This document shows, in pieces, positions 22,518-34,742 of a DNA stretch of 64,000 nt. The notes under the pieces are model-generated. The model was not told the DNA's origin. It did not search any database and saw only the letters and a program-made list of their open reading frames with translations. Made by a program: the position numbers and the translations under genes. Source of the stretch: Homarus americanus (Eukaryota > Arthropoda > Malacostraca > Decapoda > Nephropidae); the NCBI RefSeq assembly GCF_018991925.1, contig NW_024751891.1:315001-379000 (forward strand), read 5' to 3'. Every line of letters starts with the position of its first letter. Position 1 is the stretch's first letter.

Positions 22518-22835
22518 AGGGCACGTTGGCAACACTGCAGTCAGGTGGAGTGGTAATGACGTCACTGCTACGTCACACTATCACATTGCGCATGCGCAAA
22601 CTTGAAAAACTTTGCTCAGAGGGATCGGGTGGTAGGACCAGATGTTTTATCCCCAAAAAATGACAAAGTCCAAAAGTAACAAAAAAATATATGCCACTGT
22701 GCTGATAACTGGGTCTTACTATAGTTGTCTGCACAGGCTGGGATTGGTAGACTCGCTGAATTCGTCAGAAATACGAATTTTAAGGAGCAGTCTCTTACAG
22801 CCTTTGTTGACACTACGCACGCATGCGCGTTCCTC
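22518..22835 (-). promoter_or_regulatory. LINE 5' UTR, likely internal promoter
   Basis: The minus-strand 5' end begins GAGGAACGCGCATGCGTGCG at the duplication boundary. It includes a perfect 14-bp palindrome, TTGCGCATGCGCAA (22586-22599), matching the NRF-1 type consensus, and TGACGTCA at 22557-22564 just before the upstream ATG. Non-LTR elements need an internal promoter to make a complete RNA, so these palindromes are natural candidates. Activity is inferred. Confidence 0.45.
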
Positions 22836-22846
22836 TTTTCACTATT
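22836..22846 (+). repeat. Target-site duplication, LINE 5' side
   Basis: Exact copy of the 11-mer TTTTCACTATT at 17055-17065. Confidence 0.85.
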
Positions 22847-23217
22847 ATATATTTTTTGTCTCAAGAGAGTCTCGCCTGTGTGTTTATTGAGAGGAATTCC
22901 TACATGGCTACCACTCCACATTTTATAAACCCGAAAATATGTCTGCGATTTTTCTATTATAATTTTTGTGTCCACGGGGAGAGAAAAAGTGAGGTAGGGA
23001 CGGAGGGAGGGGGAGAAAGATGGACAGAGACAGAGTGGCAGAGAAAACAGACAGACAGAGGCACAATGGCAGATAGACAGACAGACAAATAAAGAAAATC
23101 AAACAAACGCAGAACAAGAGAGACAATGAGAGATAGAGAGAACAAACTTGAAGAGAGAAAAAAGAGAGAGAAAGACTTATAATGATATACGGAGAAAGCT
23201 GCAAAGAGAGGAATAAC

Positions 23218-23249
<32 letters not shown>

Positions 23250-23317
23250 CAGCAACTTCACTTCCGGCGTGGCTGAGGTGGGGAGATCAGAGAGATAACG
23301 TGAGGTCTGGAACCCTT

Positions 23318-23361
<44 letters not shown>

Positions 23362-23502
23362 GGGTGGCTGTATATGATTCATGGCTTATCACAAAGTCTC
23401 TCTGGGGCTGTACGTGAATTATGAATCTCCACCGTCTCTCTCTCTCTCTCTCTCGGGAGATACACGCCATCACTCAGAGAAACGCTTTACCAGGAGTTAT
23501 GC
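22847..23502. other. Spacer with (GA)n and CAGA repeats
   Basis: No gene. Contains ACAGACAG-type sequence at 23020-23090, GA-rich sequence, and perfect (GA)n runs at 23221-23249 and 23322-23355. A (CT)n run lies at 23434-23453. Confidence 0.6.
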
Positions 23503-23650
23503 CTTCAAAATATACCTACCATAACTCCAAAAACTACTTACCACGCCTTCAAAAACTACTTGCTACGTCTCCCCAAAAAATGTCTTCCACACCTTCAAAA
23601 ACTACTTACCACGCCTCCAAAAACTACTTACCACACCTTTAAAACTACCA
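23503..23650 (+). repeat. 22-bp degenerate tandem repeat
   Basis: About six units related to CCTTCAAAAACTACTTACCA plus CG. Confidence 0.85.
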
Positions 23651-23974
23651 CCAAAATACAAAACGAAATCCATTTGCTTACTCAGTTTTTCCTGGCATTT
23701 TTAGCATTGCAGAAATTATGTAAATGACTGTTTCCATAATTTGCATATTTATTTTTTTACCTAAAATTCATTCCATAATGTGTAGTAAACATCCGTAAAT
23801 TATACTCTAAAAAATTACTGCGACAACTCAGCAAAGCCATGGTGACACATTTTGTATTTTTAACTCATAATTTAGCAAAGTGTTTACGAGGCGCCTGTGA
23901 ACACCTCATTGCAAAAAAAAAATATTAATAATAACAAAAAAAATGCGATTAATGTTACTGTTCTGCTGGTTATA
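23651..23974. other. AT-rich spacer, nothing recognised
   Basis: No reading frame, RNA gene or repeat is evident apart from A-runs near 23915-23945. Confidence 0.5.
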
Positions 23975-24290
23975 GGTTAGGTTATGTTTAGTTAATTGTG
24001 TTAATTTAGGTTAAGTTGTTCGATTTCCTTAGGTTAGGATTGGATTAGTTAGTTTAATTCGGTTTGGTTAAGTTAGTTAGGTTAGGTTTGGTTAGGTTAT
24101 ATTATGTTGGGTTTGGATTAGTTAGTTAGATTAGGTTAGGATAGGCTAAGTTAAGTTAAGTTTGGTTACGTAGAGTCAGTTTGGATTAGGTTAGGTTAAG
24201 TTAGGCTAAGCCAAGTTGGTTACGTTAGTCATATTAGGTTAGGTTAAGTTTGGTTACGTTTAGTCACATTAGGTTAAGTTAGGTTAAGAT
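23975..24290 (+). repeat. Degenerate (TTAGG)n array
   Basis: GGTTA-based units with many substitutions (GGTTAAGTT, GGTTACGTT, GGTTTGGTTA). This is an old, decayed telomere-like array. Confidence 0.85.
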
Positions 24291-24930
24291 ATCACAACGT
24301 TATCCTCTGCCACACGAAGCGGATAACCTCACGATATCGGAACAGTGTGGCGATGAGGCTGAAATACCCATAAATGACAACGTAATTCCGTCTTTAATTC
24401 CAAATCGTTGGTGTTCCGATATCAAAGTGCTATTTTCTGTCTATGAGATGAAAATACATACCCGTTGAGAGAGAAGAGAAGAGAAGAGAAGAAAGAGAGA
24501 GAGAAGAGAGAAAGAGATTAATATGCAAGTAGATGGATAGGTAGATAAACGTACAGACAGACAGATAAAGAAAATTATTCCTTGCCTCACGGTAACATTT
24601 CGACGGCCGGGTTCACAATACGGTAACCTCTCGACGGCCGGGTTCACAATACGGTAACTTCCGCCACGGTCACCACACTCGTGTTCCGTCTCTCCTCGTC
24701 AGCACTGAAATTGGCTAGGAGATTATGGTGAAAAATTCTTTGATCAAGAATATTTTCATTCCGGTCAGTGAAGGCTTATTACACAGACATACGAAGGAAA
24801 CCTTACGTCAGTCATGAGTGTATGTAGGAGCTTCACTGCAACCTAATATCGGTGGTCTGTCTAGCCTTTTGTTTTATTTTTAATGGGGTTATATTTTGAC
24901 CTACTGAACTTTTTTGACTTAGAGGATATG
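24291..24930. other. Spacer with a 31-bp direct repeat
   Basis: GA-rich sequence lies at 24470-24515. A 31-bp unit containing CGACGGCCGGGTTCACAAT occurs twice head to tail at 24590-24651. No gene is recognised. Confidence 0.6.
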
Positions 24931-24981
24931 ACCTGACCTGACCTGACCTAACCTAACCTAACCTAACCTAACCTAACCTAA
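24931..24981 (-). repeat. (CCTAA)n telomere-like array
   Basis: Three ACCTG units are followed by about seven perfect ACCTA units. This is the TTAGG repeat on the minus strand. Confidence 0.93.
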
Positions 24982-25930
24982 GATTGTAATAAATCGTGGA
25001 ATTCTCGTCGCATTCTCATTCTTTTTCTCTCTCTGCATCCCTCCACATCCTGTCTTCCTTCTACCCCCTTCCTCCCTCCCCCTTCCTTGCCCTCCCTCCC
25101 TCCCTCCCCCCTCCCTCCCTCCCTCCCTCCCTGACACACCGTACAAACGTAGCGGCTGACAGCTTAATACTTACCCCGTCCAGGAGAGAAGAGTGATGGT
25201 GGCAGCTTCAGCTGAGCTAGTAAATAATGTTGAACCTTTAGCTTTTAAGCTTAGTGTCCTCGAAAGCTTAGAGGAGACTGATGTATGTGGTATGTGTGTC
25301 TTTTATTCCACGTAGCTTTGCGGGCATGAAAGTCTTTGTTGCTTTATATTGAAGGATTATGCGTTCTGTATTCTTGTAATTTTTTATATTATTATTATTA
25401 TTATTATTATTTTTAATAAGTAATAGAAGTACTAGCAATAATATAAAACTAATTTAAGTGGCATTATCTCATTACTATCAACACAATCTTAAATCTTTAA
25501 CAAAAAATTCCGCCATTCGACACTAGTAATTATTATAAATCTATAAATGTAATAACATCATCATCTCTGGCATCGACGGACATAAACAACTGACGATCGC
25601 TTCGCTTTGGCCGAATCGACAGTGGTTTGGATTCCTTCTTTCAGGGAAGATTGGGAAAAATACGAGGTCATTTGGTCTTGGATCCCCCATCTCCTCTCAT
25701 CTATTGTTCTTTTCAGGAGTCTATGGCCATCTGCGTCACTCTGAAGAATTTATCTCGTTCTTCTGAGGGAGAAATTATGGGTTAAAGAAAGAAAGATAGA
25801 GAAAGAGAAAGCTGGAGACAGAGCGAGCAAGATGAGAGATAGATAGTTGTATACATAAAGGAAATGAAATATATACAGGAAGAATTTGAGAAATACTTAA
25901 AGAAAAACAGGAAAATATATAAATTAACTG

Positions 25931-25968
<38 letters not shown>

Positions 25969-26171
25969 TGAATGAAGGAGAAACATAACGGTAGATATAC
26001 AGAGAAAGAGAGAGATAAATAGGTAGATAGATAGATAGATGGATAATCAGAAGAAGGGAAAAATATAGCTAAAGATAGTTACGTAGACACAAACACAGTT
26101 AAATAAAGATAGGCTCAATAAATCTAGCCTAATAACGATAAGAGTGTACACAGAGGTAGCAGACCCAAATT
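24982..26171. other. Spacer with simple repeats, no gene seen
   Basis: A CCCTCC-rich pyrimidine tract lies at 25040-25134, (TTA)n at 25386-25413, (GA)n at 25936-25966 and (GATA)n at 26022-26042. Between these the sequence is AT-rich and shows no exon-like segment. Confidence 0.55.
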
Positions 26172-26212
26172 TAACCTAACCTAACCTAACCTCACCTCAC
26201 CTAAACCTCCCA
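26172..26212 (-). repeat. (CCTAA)n telomere-like array
   Basis: CCTAA units grading into CCTCA. Confidence 0.9.
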
Positions 26213-26384
26213 ACCCTACTTAACCATTTGTACTTGTGAACATCAGAACGTATTCACATCACCAACATTCTTGCACAATATATTTTCTTAATTCTGTGTC
26301 TCCTCTACTTACAGGCCTGAGGGAGGACAGAGCGACGTCTTCAGTCACTCTCACTCGACGCTGGAAGTGGAAGACCTTGGAGGC

Positions 26385-26720
26385 AGAAGACCAAGGCTCC
26401 TGAAGGCTCTTGAGAACTCTTCTTAGTTCCTGGGAATCTCTGAGAGCTCCTAAACGTTTAATCACCTACTTGAAATTTTCCGATAACTTCTGAGACCACC
26501 TGGAAAGTTCCTGACAACCTTGAAAGAGTTCTATAGAAGTTCCTGTGAGTTCTTCAGGACTTCCGTGAGGTCCTGTGAGCTATTGAAAGTTTTTGAGAGC
26601 TCCTTGAGAGTTCTTGACCTTCCTGGAAGTTCCTGAGAACTCCTGAAAGCTCCTTGGAATTTGTGAGAGCTCCTGAGGCCTCTTGGAAACTGGTGAAGGA
26701 CGAGGTGTTACAGAAGAGTT
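26385..26720 (+). repeat. Degenerate TCCTGAGAGCT repeat
   Basis: Loose units of about 18-24 bp with the core GAGAGCTCCTGAAAGTTCCT recur through the block. It lies 0.8 kb upstream of the first exon. The stretch 26721-27180 has no feature I can name. Confidence 0.65.
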
Positions 26721-27180
26721 CGCCGATGGTCAATGTTTTTCCTCAGTTCTTCTTCTCCCTTTAGCCAAGATCCAGCAAGCAGTTCAGTTGCCTGCTTTAG
26801 AAAGGTTTAGAATTAGAGTCCTAAGTTCAGTTTAGATCTTTAACGGAAGATAGAAAATAAAAGTCCGAAAAAGGCCGCATGAAGAATCACAGCATTTTGA
26901 TAACGTAGAGAAGATTTCAATCAATGTTCGTCCTTAAAAAGATTAGTATAAAAAAGACTATTTCTTCTCTAGCCACCATGTGACTTAATTACCCAACTTG
27001 TGAATAATAAATAAAATTTGTGTTTTCCCCACTCGGGCATAAATAAGAAAATAAGTGTGTGTAAATAATACTAATAATAATGGTTAATGAGATATAGACA
27101 GTGTGAATCTCGCTGCGGAAAAAATAGAGAAAATATAAAATAGGAAAGATTAATATTTGAGATGATCATTTAAGTGAGGA

Positions 27181-27520
27181 AGGTTGACTCCCCCAAGTGT
27201 GTGGGAGTTGTCCAGTGCGATCAGTGTTGGGGTCGCTTGCGGCAGTGCTATGTGGTGGTAGCCGCAAGGGGTGGCCGCAGGTGAGGGAGGTGCGGCAGGT
27301 GATGAGGTGTGGTGCCCCTGCCGCAGTGTTCACGAGTAGCTGCGGTCAAGGTGGTGGTGGTGGTGGTGGAGGTGGTGAAGGTGGTGGTGGAGGTGGTGGA
27401 GGTGAAGGTGGTGAAGGCTGCGGCGGCCCTTGTGCATGCGGCCACTCGTACCCTTGGCGACCGCCACGATGAGATAATAACCCGGACGCCGCATCCTTCC
27501 GCAGTCAAGAAGCCGCCGCC
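27181..27520 (+). promoter_or_regulatory. GC-rich first-exon 5' UTR / promoter region
   Basis: This GC-rich island stands out in an AT-rich neighbourhood and runs directly into the start codon at 27521. It holds a GGTGGT/GGTGAAGGT simple repeat at 27349-27418. Frames of more than 60 codons are open on both strands here because of composition. No TATA box was identified. The exact transcription start cannot be read from the sequence. Confidence 0.4.
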
Positions 27521-27563
27521 ATGACGCCGCATGTGGCACTGGTGCTTGCTGTCCTTCTGGCAG
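27521..27563 (+). CDS. Membrane protein gene, exon 1 (signal peptide)
   Basis: The start ATG sits in a strong context (GCCGCCATGA). It is followed by 14 codons, MTPHVALVLAVLLA, plus one base of a Gly codon, and a textbook splice donor CAG|GTGAGT at 27563/27564. The hydrophobic run is the core of a secretory signal peptide. A first exon ending in phase 1 within a signal peptide is a common arrangement in secreted and membrane proteins. Joined to 58544-58660 the codon completes as Gly and the signal continues GVPGGGARG. Other exons of matching phase could lie in the 31-kb intron and would not be excluded. Confidence 0.55.
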
Positions 27564-28924
27564 GTGAGTTATCTTTCATCTCCCTTTTGAGCCAAACTAG
27601 CACCAACTAGATGCTTCTCTAGGACACACGCCACTTAATCGCAGCTTACTAGAAACCCCCCACAAAGTTCTCTCCAGACAGTGCTATCTGTATTTAAAAA
27701 AATAATACACCTTTTTTTACACTTTAAGTAGCAAGAGTCATTGACGGCCCAAGAGTTAGGTTGTCACTAAGTGATGCTAACAAGAGGCAGCAAAAGAGAG
27801 GGCCAGAGTGACCTACTGAAGGGTTTTGGGTAGATGGAGGTATATATGATTTTTCGGTTGTCCAATCCCCCTTCCATCCCTTCCTTCTCCTCCTCCTCCT
27901 CCTCCTCTTCCTATTCCTCCATTTTGTATGTTATCTGTATTTACCCATTGTCACCTCAGTTGTTACTCCCTCACCTCACCAAACACCTTTTCTCTCTCTC
28001 CAGAGTTAATCGTGGTGACTTTCCGACCCCATTGAGCCTGAAAAGCCGTGTAGGGTGTTGACATGCACTCTGTGTTTTCCTAAATATCCTTCACGTCTAC
28101 TTTAAGTCCTTCTTTAGATCCTTAATCCTTATACCTAAGAGAAAGTCCCACGTTAAGAGAGTCCTTTTACTACCAGAACCTTACCGGAGCACCGCAAGTG
28201 TGTTCTACTGATGTTGTCGATGTCGTCCACAGCGCCCTCTACACAAAGATAATCCCTCACAGCATATCCCAAATCCCGGCGAAAATCCCTCCCCAAAAAT
28301 CCCTAACTTGCATCCATCCAATGTTTTTTCTCTCTCCCCCAATAATCCCGAAAACACAAAGCCTCCTGAGCATTGTTTGTTTGTTTTAACGAGTGTGTCG
28401 GCTGTGTCATACCCTCGCTGGCTGGACATATCCTTGACACCCTCGTACCCCATAACCCCCTAACCCTTGCCAAGCAGTCAACCTTATTGTCTTAAAATAA
28501 TGACTCACTTAAAGCAAGAGAGATGTATCAATATAGTGACTCTGTTGATAGCAGCCCTCCTCACCCCCTGGGAAGACACAGCAGCAGCGGAAAGTGTCAT
28601 ATAGAAAATGGATTTAATGGGGAATTTTGAAATTATTCTGAAGTGTATAAAAAAAAGAGTGAGAGTACAGTGATTGTTACAGTCCTTCACTCCACGTTAC
28701 ATATTTTATATAAACACATACTAAAATACGATACATTATACAGCAGCGTAGAGGTGTATAATGAATGGAAAATTATTGATTATATATTTAACAATGAATA
28801 CATATATAAAAAAAAAAGATATAGAACAAAATATTTTACAGAGATTAATTCGACGTTTTATACCAAGTGACATAAACAATACTCAAGAAAAAAACAAACA
28901 GGAGATATAACAACCAAGACCAAA

Positions 28925-28926
<2 letters not shown>
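27564..28926. other. Intronic spacer, no feature
   Basis: A (TCC)n patch lies at 27883-27915; otherwise this is unremarkable AT-rich sequence. The frame at 28198-28389 has no domain character. Confidence 0.5.

Positions 28927-28964
<38 letters not shown>
28927..28964 (+). repeat. (CA)n microsatellite
   Basis: Perfect run of about 19 units. Confidence 0.95.
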
Positions 28965-28966
<2 letters not shown>

Positions 28967-29340
28967 ACAAAAAATATACAACACACCAAACATCAGAATA
29001 ACAATTATTAACAACACAACATAAATTACCTTTCACTATCTCATTAACGTCAACACAAACTACATTGATTTATGATTAAAAAAAAATGACAACAAGACGA
29101 ATCAGATAATATGGTACACTTAAGATTTTTTACAGTATCACTTTAGAGGTTGATATGGGAGTTGACAGTGCAGTAGTATTAGTCTGACTTACAGGAGAGT
29201 AAAGGAGATATTGAGAGTCGTCTAATTTCTCTATTCTACTTTGATATTTAGGTCTATCGTCTTGGTTTTAATATCACCACACTTACTCGTCAAGATGAGA
29301 GGACGGAGTGAGATAATGGTGACCGGGTGTTTGGTATTGG

Positions 29341-29522
29341 ATAGTGTTATTTAACCGGATAGTGTTATTTAACCGGATAGTGTTATTTAACCGGATAGTG
29401 TTATTTAACCGGATAGTGTTATTTAACCGGATAGTGTTATTTAACCGGATAGTTTTATTTAACCGGATAGTGTTATTTAACCGGATTGTATTATTTAACC
29501 GGATTGTATTATTTAACCGGAT
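29341..29522 (+). repeat. 18-bp satellite, about 10 copies
   Basis: The unit GATAGTGTTATTTAACCG is repeated with four scattered substitutions, three of them in the last three units. The period is a multiple of three, so the hexapeptide frames are artefacts. Confidence 0.96.

Positions 29523-30814
<1,292 letters not shown>

Positions 30815-30898
<84 letters not shown>
30815..30898 (+). repeat. (GT)n microsatellite
   Basis: Perfect run of about 42 units. Confidence 0.97.
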
Positions 30899-30899
<1 letters not shown>

Positions 30900-30922
30900 C
30901 TTTCCTACCAAGATAAGTGTTT

Positions 30923-30981
30923 TATGTATGTGTATGTATGTGTGTATATGTATGAATGTATGTTATGTTATGCATGTATGC

Positions 30982-31012
<31 letters not shown>

Positions 31013-31036
31013 TGTATGTATATGTATGTATGTATG

Positions 31037-31097
<61 letters not shown>

Positions 31098-31301
31098 GTA
31101 TGTATGTATATGTATGAATGTATGTATGTAGGTATGTATGTGTATGTATGTAATGTAATGTATGTATGTATGTATGGTTGTATGCATGTATGTATGTATA
31201 TATGTATGTAATGCAATGTACATATGTGTGTGTAATGTATGTATGTATGAATGTAATGTATGTATGTAATGTAATGTATGTATGTAATGTATGTATGTAT
31301 G

Positions 31302-31332
<31 letters not shown>

Positions 31333-31712
31333 TGTATTGTATGTATGTATGTATGTAATGTAATGTATGTATGTATGTATGTAATGTATGTATGTATGTA
31401 TGTATGTATGTGTATGTATGTATGTAATGTATTGTATGTATGTATGTATGTATGTAATGTATTGTATGTATGTATGTATGTAATGTAATGTATGTATGTA
31501 TGTATGTATGTATGTATGTATGTATGTATGTATGTATGTATGTATGTGTTTGTTTTAATGACTGTATGTACAGAATGCAAGTATGTATGCAATGTATTGT
31601 ATGTATGTATGTAATGTATGTATGTATGTATGTATGTATGTATGTGTGTGTGTGTATGTAATGTATGTATGTAATGTATGTATGTATGTAATGTATGAAT
31701 GTATGTATGTAT

Positions 31713-31744
<32 letters not shown>

Positions 31745-31922
31745 TGTATGTATGTATGTGTGTATGTATGTAATGTATGTATGTATGTATGTAATGTATG
31801 TATGTATGTGTGTATGCATGTATGTAATGTATGTATGTATGTAATGTATGTAATGTATGTATGTATGTGTGTAATGTATGCATGTATGCATGTATGTATG
31901 TATGTATGTATGTATGTATGTT
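30923..31922 (+). repeat. 1-kb (TATG)n array with TAATG variants
   Basis: About 1,000 bp of GTAT tetranucleotides are broken by TAATG, TGTG, TGCA and TGAA variants. The TAATG interruptions recur in pairs (TAATGTAATG or TAATGTATTG) followed by runs of pure units, which suggests that larger blocks have been duplicated. The MYVCMYVC and HTYIHTYI frames are artefacts. Confidence 0.97.
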
Positions 31923-31964
31923 AGATTAAGTTTAGTGTACCGGTGTACGCACGGTGGTAGAAGC

Positions 31965-32530
31965 TGGTGAGACTTGTGTTACTGGGTTATGCTACTGGGG
32001 TTTGTTACCTGTGTTACTGGGAGTTGTTACGGGGATGTTGATACTTGTATTAATGGGTTGTATTAATAGGGTGTTGTTACTTGTGTTACTGGGTGTTGTT
32101 GTTTGTGTTACTGGGGGTGTTACGGAAATGTTGTTTTTTATGTTATCGGTGTGTTACTGAGGTGTGTTACAGCGGTTTTAATGCTTGTGTATCGGAGTGT
32201 TGTTACTTGTGTTATCGGGATGTTGTTATTTGTGTTATCGGGATGTTGTTATTTGTGTTATCGGGGTGTTGTTACTTGTGTTATCGGGGTGTTGTTACTT
32301 GTAGCATCGGGATGTGATAAATGCGCTATTGGGAATGTGTTAGTGTGTTACCCGATGACATTCTATACGATAAAGGAGTATGTTATATCCAGTACTGGGG
32401 TGCGTTACTTGGGTGTGTTACTTAGGCGTGTTACCAGCGGGTGTTAAAGGTCTTACTGGGATGTTATATGTAGTAACTGGGTGTTATATGTGACCTTGGG
32501 ATGTGTTACATATGTTACTGAGTGTGACAT
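31965..32530 (+). repeat. 23-bp degenerate minisatellite
   Basis: The best-preserved core is at 32200-32310, with four or five units of GTTATCGGGRTGTTGTTAYT plus TGT. Flanking units have drifted (GTTACTGGGTGTTGTT). Confidence 0.9.
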
Positions 32531-33417
32531 CGTTGTTATTAGTCATGTTGCGATAGAGTGAGTGTCCTTATATTCAGTAATAAAATCCTAAGTCCAGTTC
32601 AGGTACAGGACATCGTTACAGCATCTCCCGTGTGGTGGCGTTAGTTGGTGTGAGACTTGATGACGTCATTTGTTTGTTTGACTTGTAAGATATGTCTCCT
32701 GAAGTTCTTTTTTTTGTGTGTGTGAGGAAACTTGGCAGAACTTCAGCAGAAACGACTTTTATTTTCCCTGAGTTTGGTAGAAATTTTCAGTCGTGGTTGG
32801 TGTCTAATCACACTTCTGACCTTAAAGTTAACCAATTAGTGAGGTTTGGTTGTGTTACCGAGGTTAGTGTACAGATTTTATAGTTTCTCTGACGTGTTGT
32901 TTTGTAATTGGCTGTTCCGTGTGGGCTGTTGTTGTTATTGTCATATATTGTCCCGATAGGAAAATTTAGGGAATGTCTGTGATTCAGTCAAGTATGTGTG
33001 TTTGTTTATCCGTCCGAGAGTTATAAATAAAATAACGAACAAACCAAGATGGATTTTAACCAAACTTGTTATGTAAATGTACCACAATAATATTTCAGGC
33101 GAGTTCAAGTAGAAATATTTTGTCACTATTTCCCAGAGTTATACGGCCCTTTGGATGCTGTTGGAGCGCGGTCGGGGATTATCAGAATTTTGTAATATTT
33201 TTCTACAGAATTATGGTCTCTTGGGGGTTTAATGTGGCAAGGCGGAGGTTTCACCGACCCTCTGATTGCCATAGCGCCAGACGTGTATGAGACTGCCGCC
33301 ACAATAACACCAACAGGTTTTCAGTTGGATGCCTCGTAAAGAGTCACGTCCAAGGAATATGTTCCCGACAGTCCAACTTGTTTTAAAGTCGCAATTAAAA
33401 GAAGAAGAAAAAAGAAA
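32531..33417. other. Intronic spacer, no gene seen
   Basis: A single TGACGTCA occurs at 32661-32668. No exon-like frame is recognised. Confidence 0.5.
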
Positions 33418-33427
33418 CATTCAGTTG
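33418..33427 (+). repeat. Target-site duplication, left
   Basis: CATTCAGTTG, repeated exactly at 33518-33527 on the other side of a tRNA-like segment. Confidence 0.65.
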
Positions 33428-33517
33428 GGTTATTGGTATAGGTTAAGGGGTGCGGCGGCCGAATGGATATATCATTCGTCTGTTTCTTTAAGGGTCACTG
33501 GTTCTCGTAAATTATAG
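33428..33517 (+). mobile_element. Minimal tRNA-derived SINE, about 90 bp
   Basis: An A-box-like CGGCCGAATGG at 33456-33466 and a B-box-like GGTTCTCGT at 33500-33508 start 44 bp apart, the spacing in tRNA genes. The segment is bounded by a 10-bp direct repeat, so it appears to be a retroposed, nearly tRNA-length unit with a very short A/T-rich end (AAATTATAG). Both boxes are imperfect, so transcription today is unlikely. A processed tRNA pseudogene is the main alternative. Confidence 0.6.
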
Positions 33518-33527
33518 CATTCAGTTG
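33518..33527 (+). repeat. Target-site duplication, right
   Basis: Exact copy of the 10-mer at 33418-33427. Confidence 0.65.
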
Positions 33528-34004
33528 AGGGCCATTTGATCAAAGTAATTTAACACAGACACACACGACCACCCGAGAGAGTTTAACACGTAGACGATGT
33601 TTAAGAATATGCAAATTAAGTAATTTCCATATACATAAGCTCTCATGAGTGTTTCAAAGATGCTTTATGAAGATGAGTTATTAAGGGACAGGTTATAGAC
33701 TTGAGCTATTTAAGAAAGGATTATAGAAACTTATTATTCATGGACTGATTTTATTGAGATATGGAAGCTGGATTATGAAAATGAGTTATTTGAGATGAAT
33801 TATAGGCAGGAATCAGGATAAATAATTAACATGAGTTATCTAAGGTTAATTATAGACACAAATCATATAGGATACATTATAGGAATGATTATTTTGTATT
33901 TGTATTATAGCCAGCCATAGTATAGTCATATTTCCTCTTACCTTTATCGTATTCATGTTTGTTGTCGCAGGTAATAAATATTTACCTGAACAAAATCACT
34001 TTCG
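33528..34004. other. Intronic spacer, nothing recognised
   Basis: AT-rich with loose recurrence of TTATAGACA/TGAGTTATT words between 33660 and 33870. No gene. Confidence 0.5.
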
Positions 34005-34340
34005 TTAGGTTAGATTACTTAAGATTATGTTAGGTTAGGTGAGGTGAGGTTAAAGTTAGGTTAGGTTAAAGTTAGGTTTGGGTGTAGGTTAGGAAGTAAT
34101 ATTTTGGTTAGGGATTAGGTTAGGGAGATAAGATTAGATTAGAGGTTAGGAGGTTAAATGTAGGTTATGGGTTAGGTTAGCAGGTTAAAATTAGGTTAGC
34201 GGTTAGGTTAGAGTATGGGTTAGGTTAGGGGTTAGGTTAGAGTATGGGTTAGGTTAGAGTATGGGTTAGGTTAGGGGTTAGGTTAGGTTAGAGTATGGGT
34301 TAGGTTAGAGTATGGGTTAGGTTAGAGTTAGGTTCGGTTG
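34005..34340 (+). repeat. Degenerate (TTAGG)n array with higher-order units
   Basis: TTAGG-derived sequence. From 34200 a composite unit, GTTAGGTTAGAGTATGG, is repeated about five times, showing secondary amplification inside the decayed array. Confidence 0.88.
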
Positions 34341-34479
34341 CACTACATAAACTCCACGAAATTCACACAGCGAGAATTTTGTCCATTTACTTGAGACCAA
34401 CTCTTATTACATGATGAGAAATGTAGTTAATTCACACGGAATGCAGCCGGGAATGTTGGACTGTACACATTACTTGAAT

Positions 34480-34480
34480 A

Positions 34481-34511
<31 letters not shown>

Positions 34512-34527
34512 ATAATAATAATAATAA
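34480..34527 (+). repeat. (GT)n followed by (TAA)n
   Basis: (GT)n of about 28 bp abuts (TAA)n of about 20 bp, directly at the 3' end of the LINE fragment that follows. The organisation matches 14322-14397. Confidence 0.95.
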
Positions 34528-34742
34528 TTAACGGTTTATTGAAAGAGCATGGCAGCCGGAAGGCTGAAAATATACAATTACAAAATTGGGGAATGGGTCT
34601 CTTAATTGACAAATAATATACAGGTAACATAAGTGATACAAATATGATATATAATAATTAGGTGTTGATAATTTTTACAATGGTTGGGACTGGGCTGTTC
34701 TTGTAGCAATCAGTTCGTGGTCGTATGGGCTGGATGCGGTTG
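34528..34742 (-). mobile_element. Second copy of the (TTA)n-tailed LINE, truncated
   Basis: Minus-strand sequence matching 14398-14697 at roughly 88% over the aligned parts. An internal stretch equivalent to about 14530-14617 is missing. It starts with TTAACGGTTTATTGAAAGAG and retains codons for the end of the reverse transcriptase (PIRARTDRY-like region). The homology stops near 34742. It is non-functional. Confidence 0.85.

Larger units (their letters stand above)
17066..22835 (-). mobile_element. Full-length I-group non-LTR retrotransposon
   Basis: This 5,770-bp element is transcribed on the minus strand, from 22835 to 17066. Order: 5' UTR of about 320 bp, ORF1 (RNA-binding, three zinc knuckles), ORF2 (AP-like endonuclease, reverse transcriptase, RNase H, CCHC), and a 3' UTR of about 175 bp ending in two to three ATTGAA-type repeats in place of poly(A). 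Both ORFs lack stops and the visible catalytic motifs are intact. It is bounded by an 11-bp perfect duplication. RNase H inside ORF2 points to the I group (I, Nimb, LOA and relatives). A 98% identical truncated copy at 39.4 kb implies recent movement of the family. Confidence 0.93.

Noticed and set aside
17242..22565. Plus-strand frames opposite the LINE
   Set aside because: Short shadows of GC-rich ORF1 and ORF2; the minus-strand frames carry the domain motifs.
30963..31883. 306-codon HTYIHTYI frame
   Set aside because: Translation of the TATG array.
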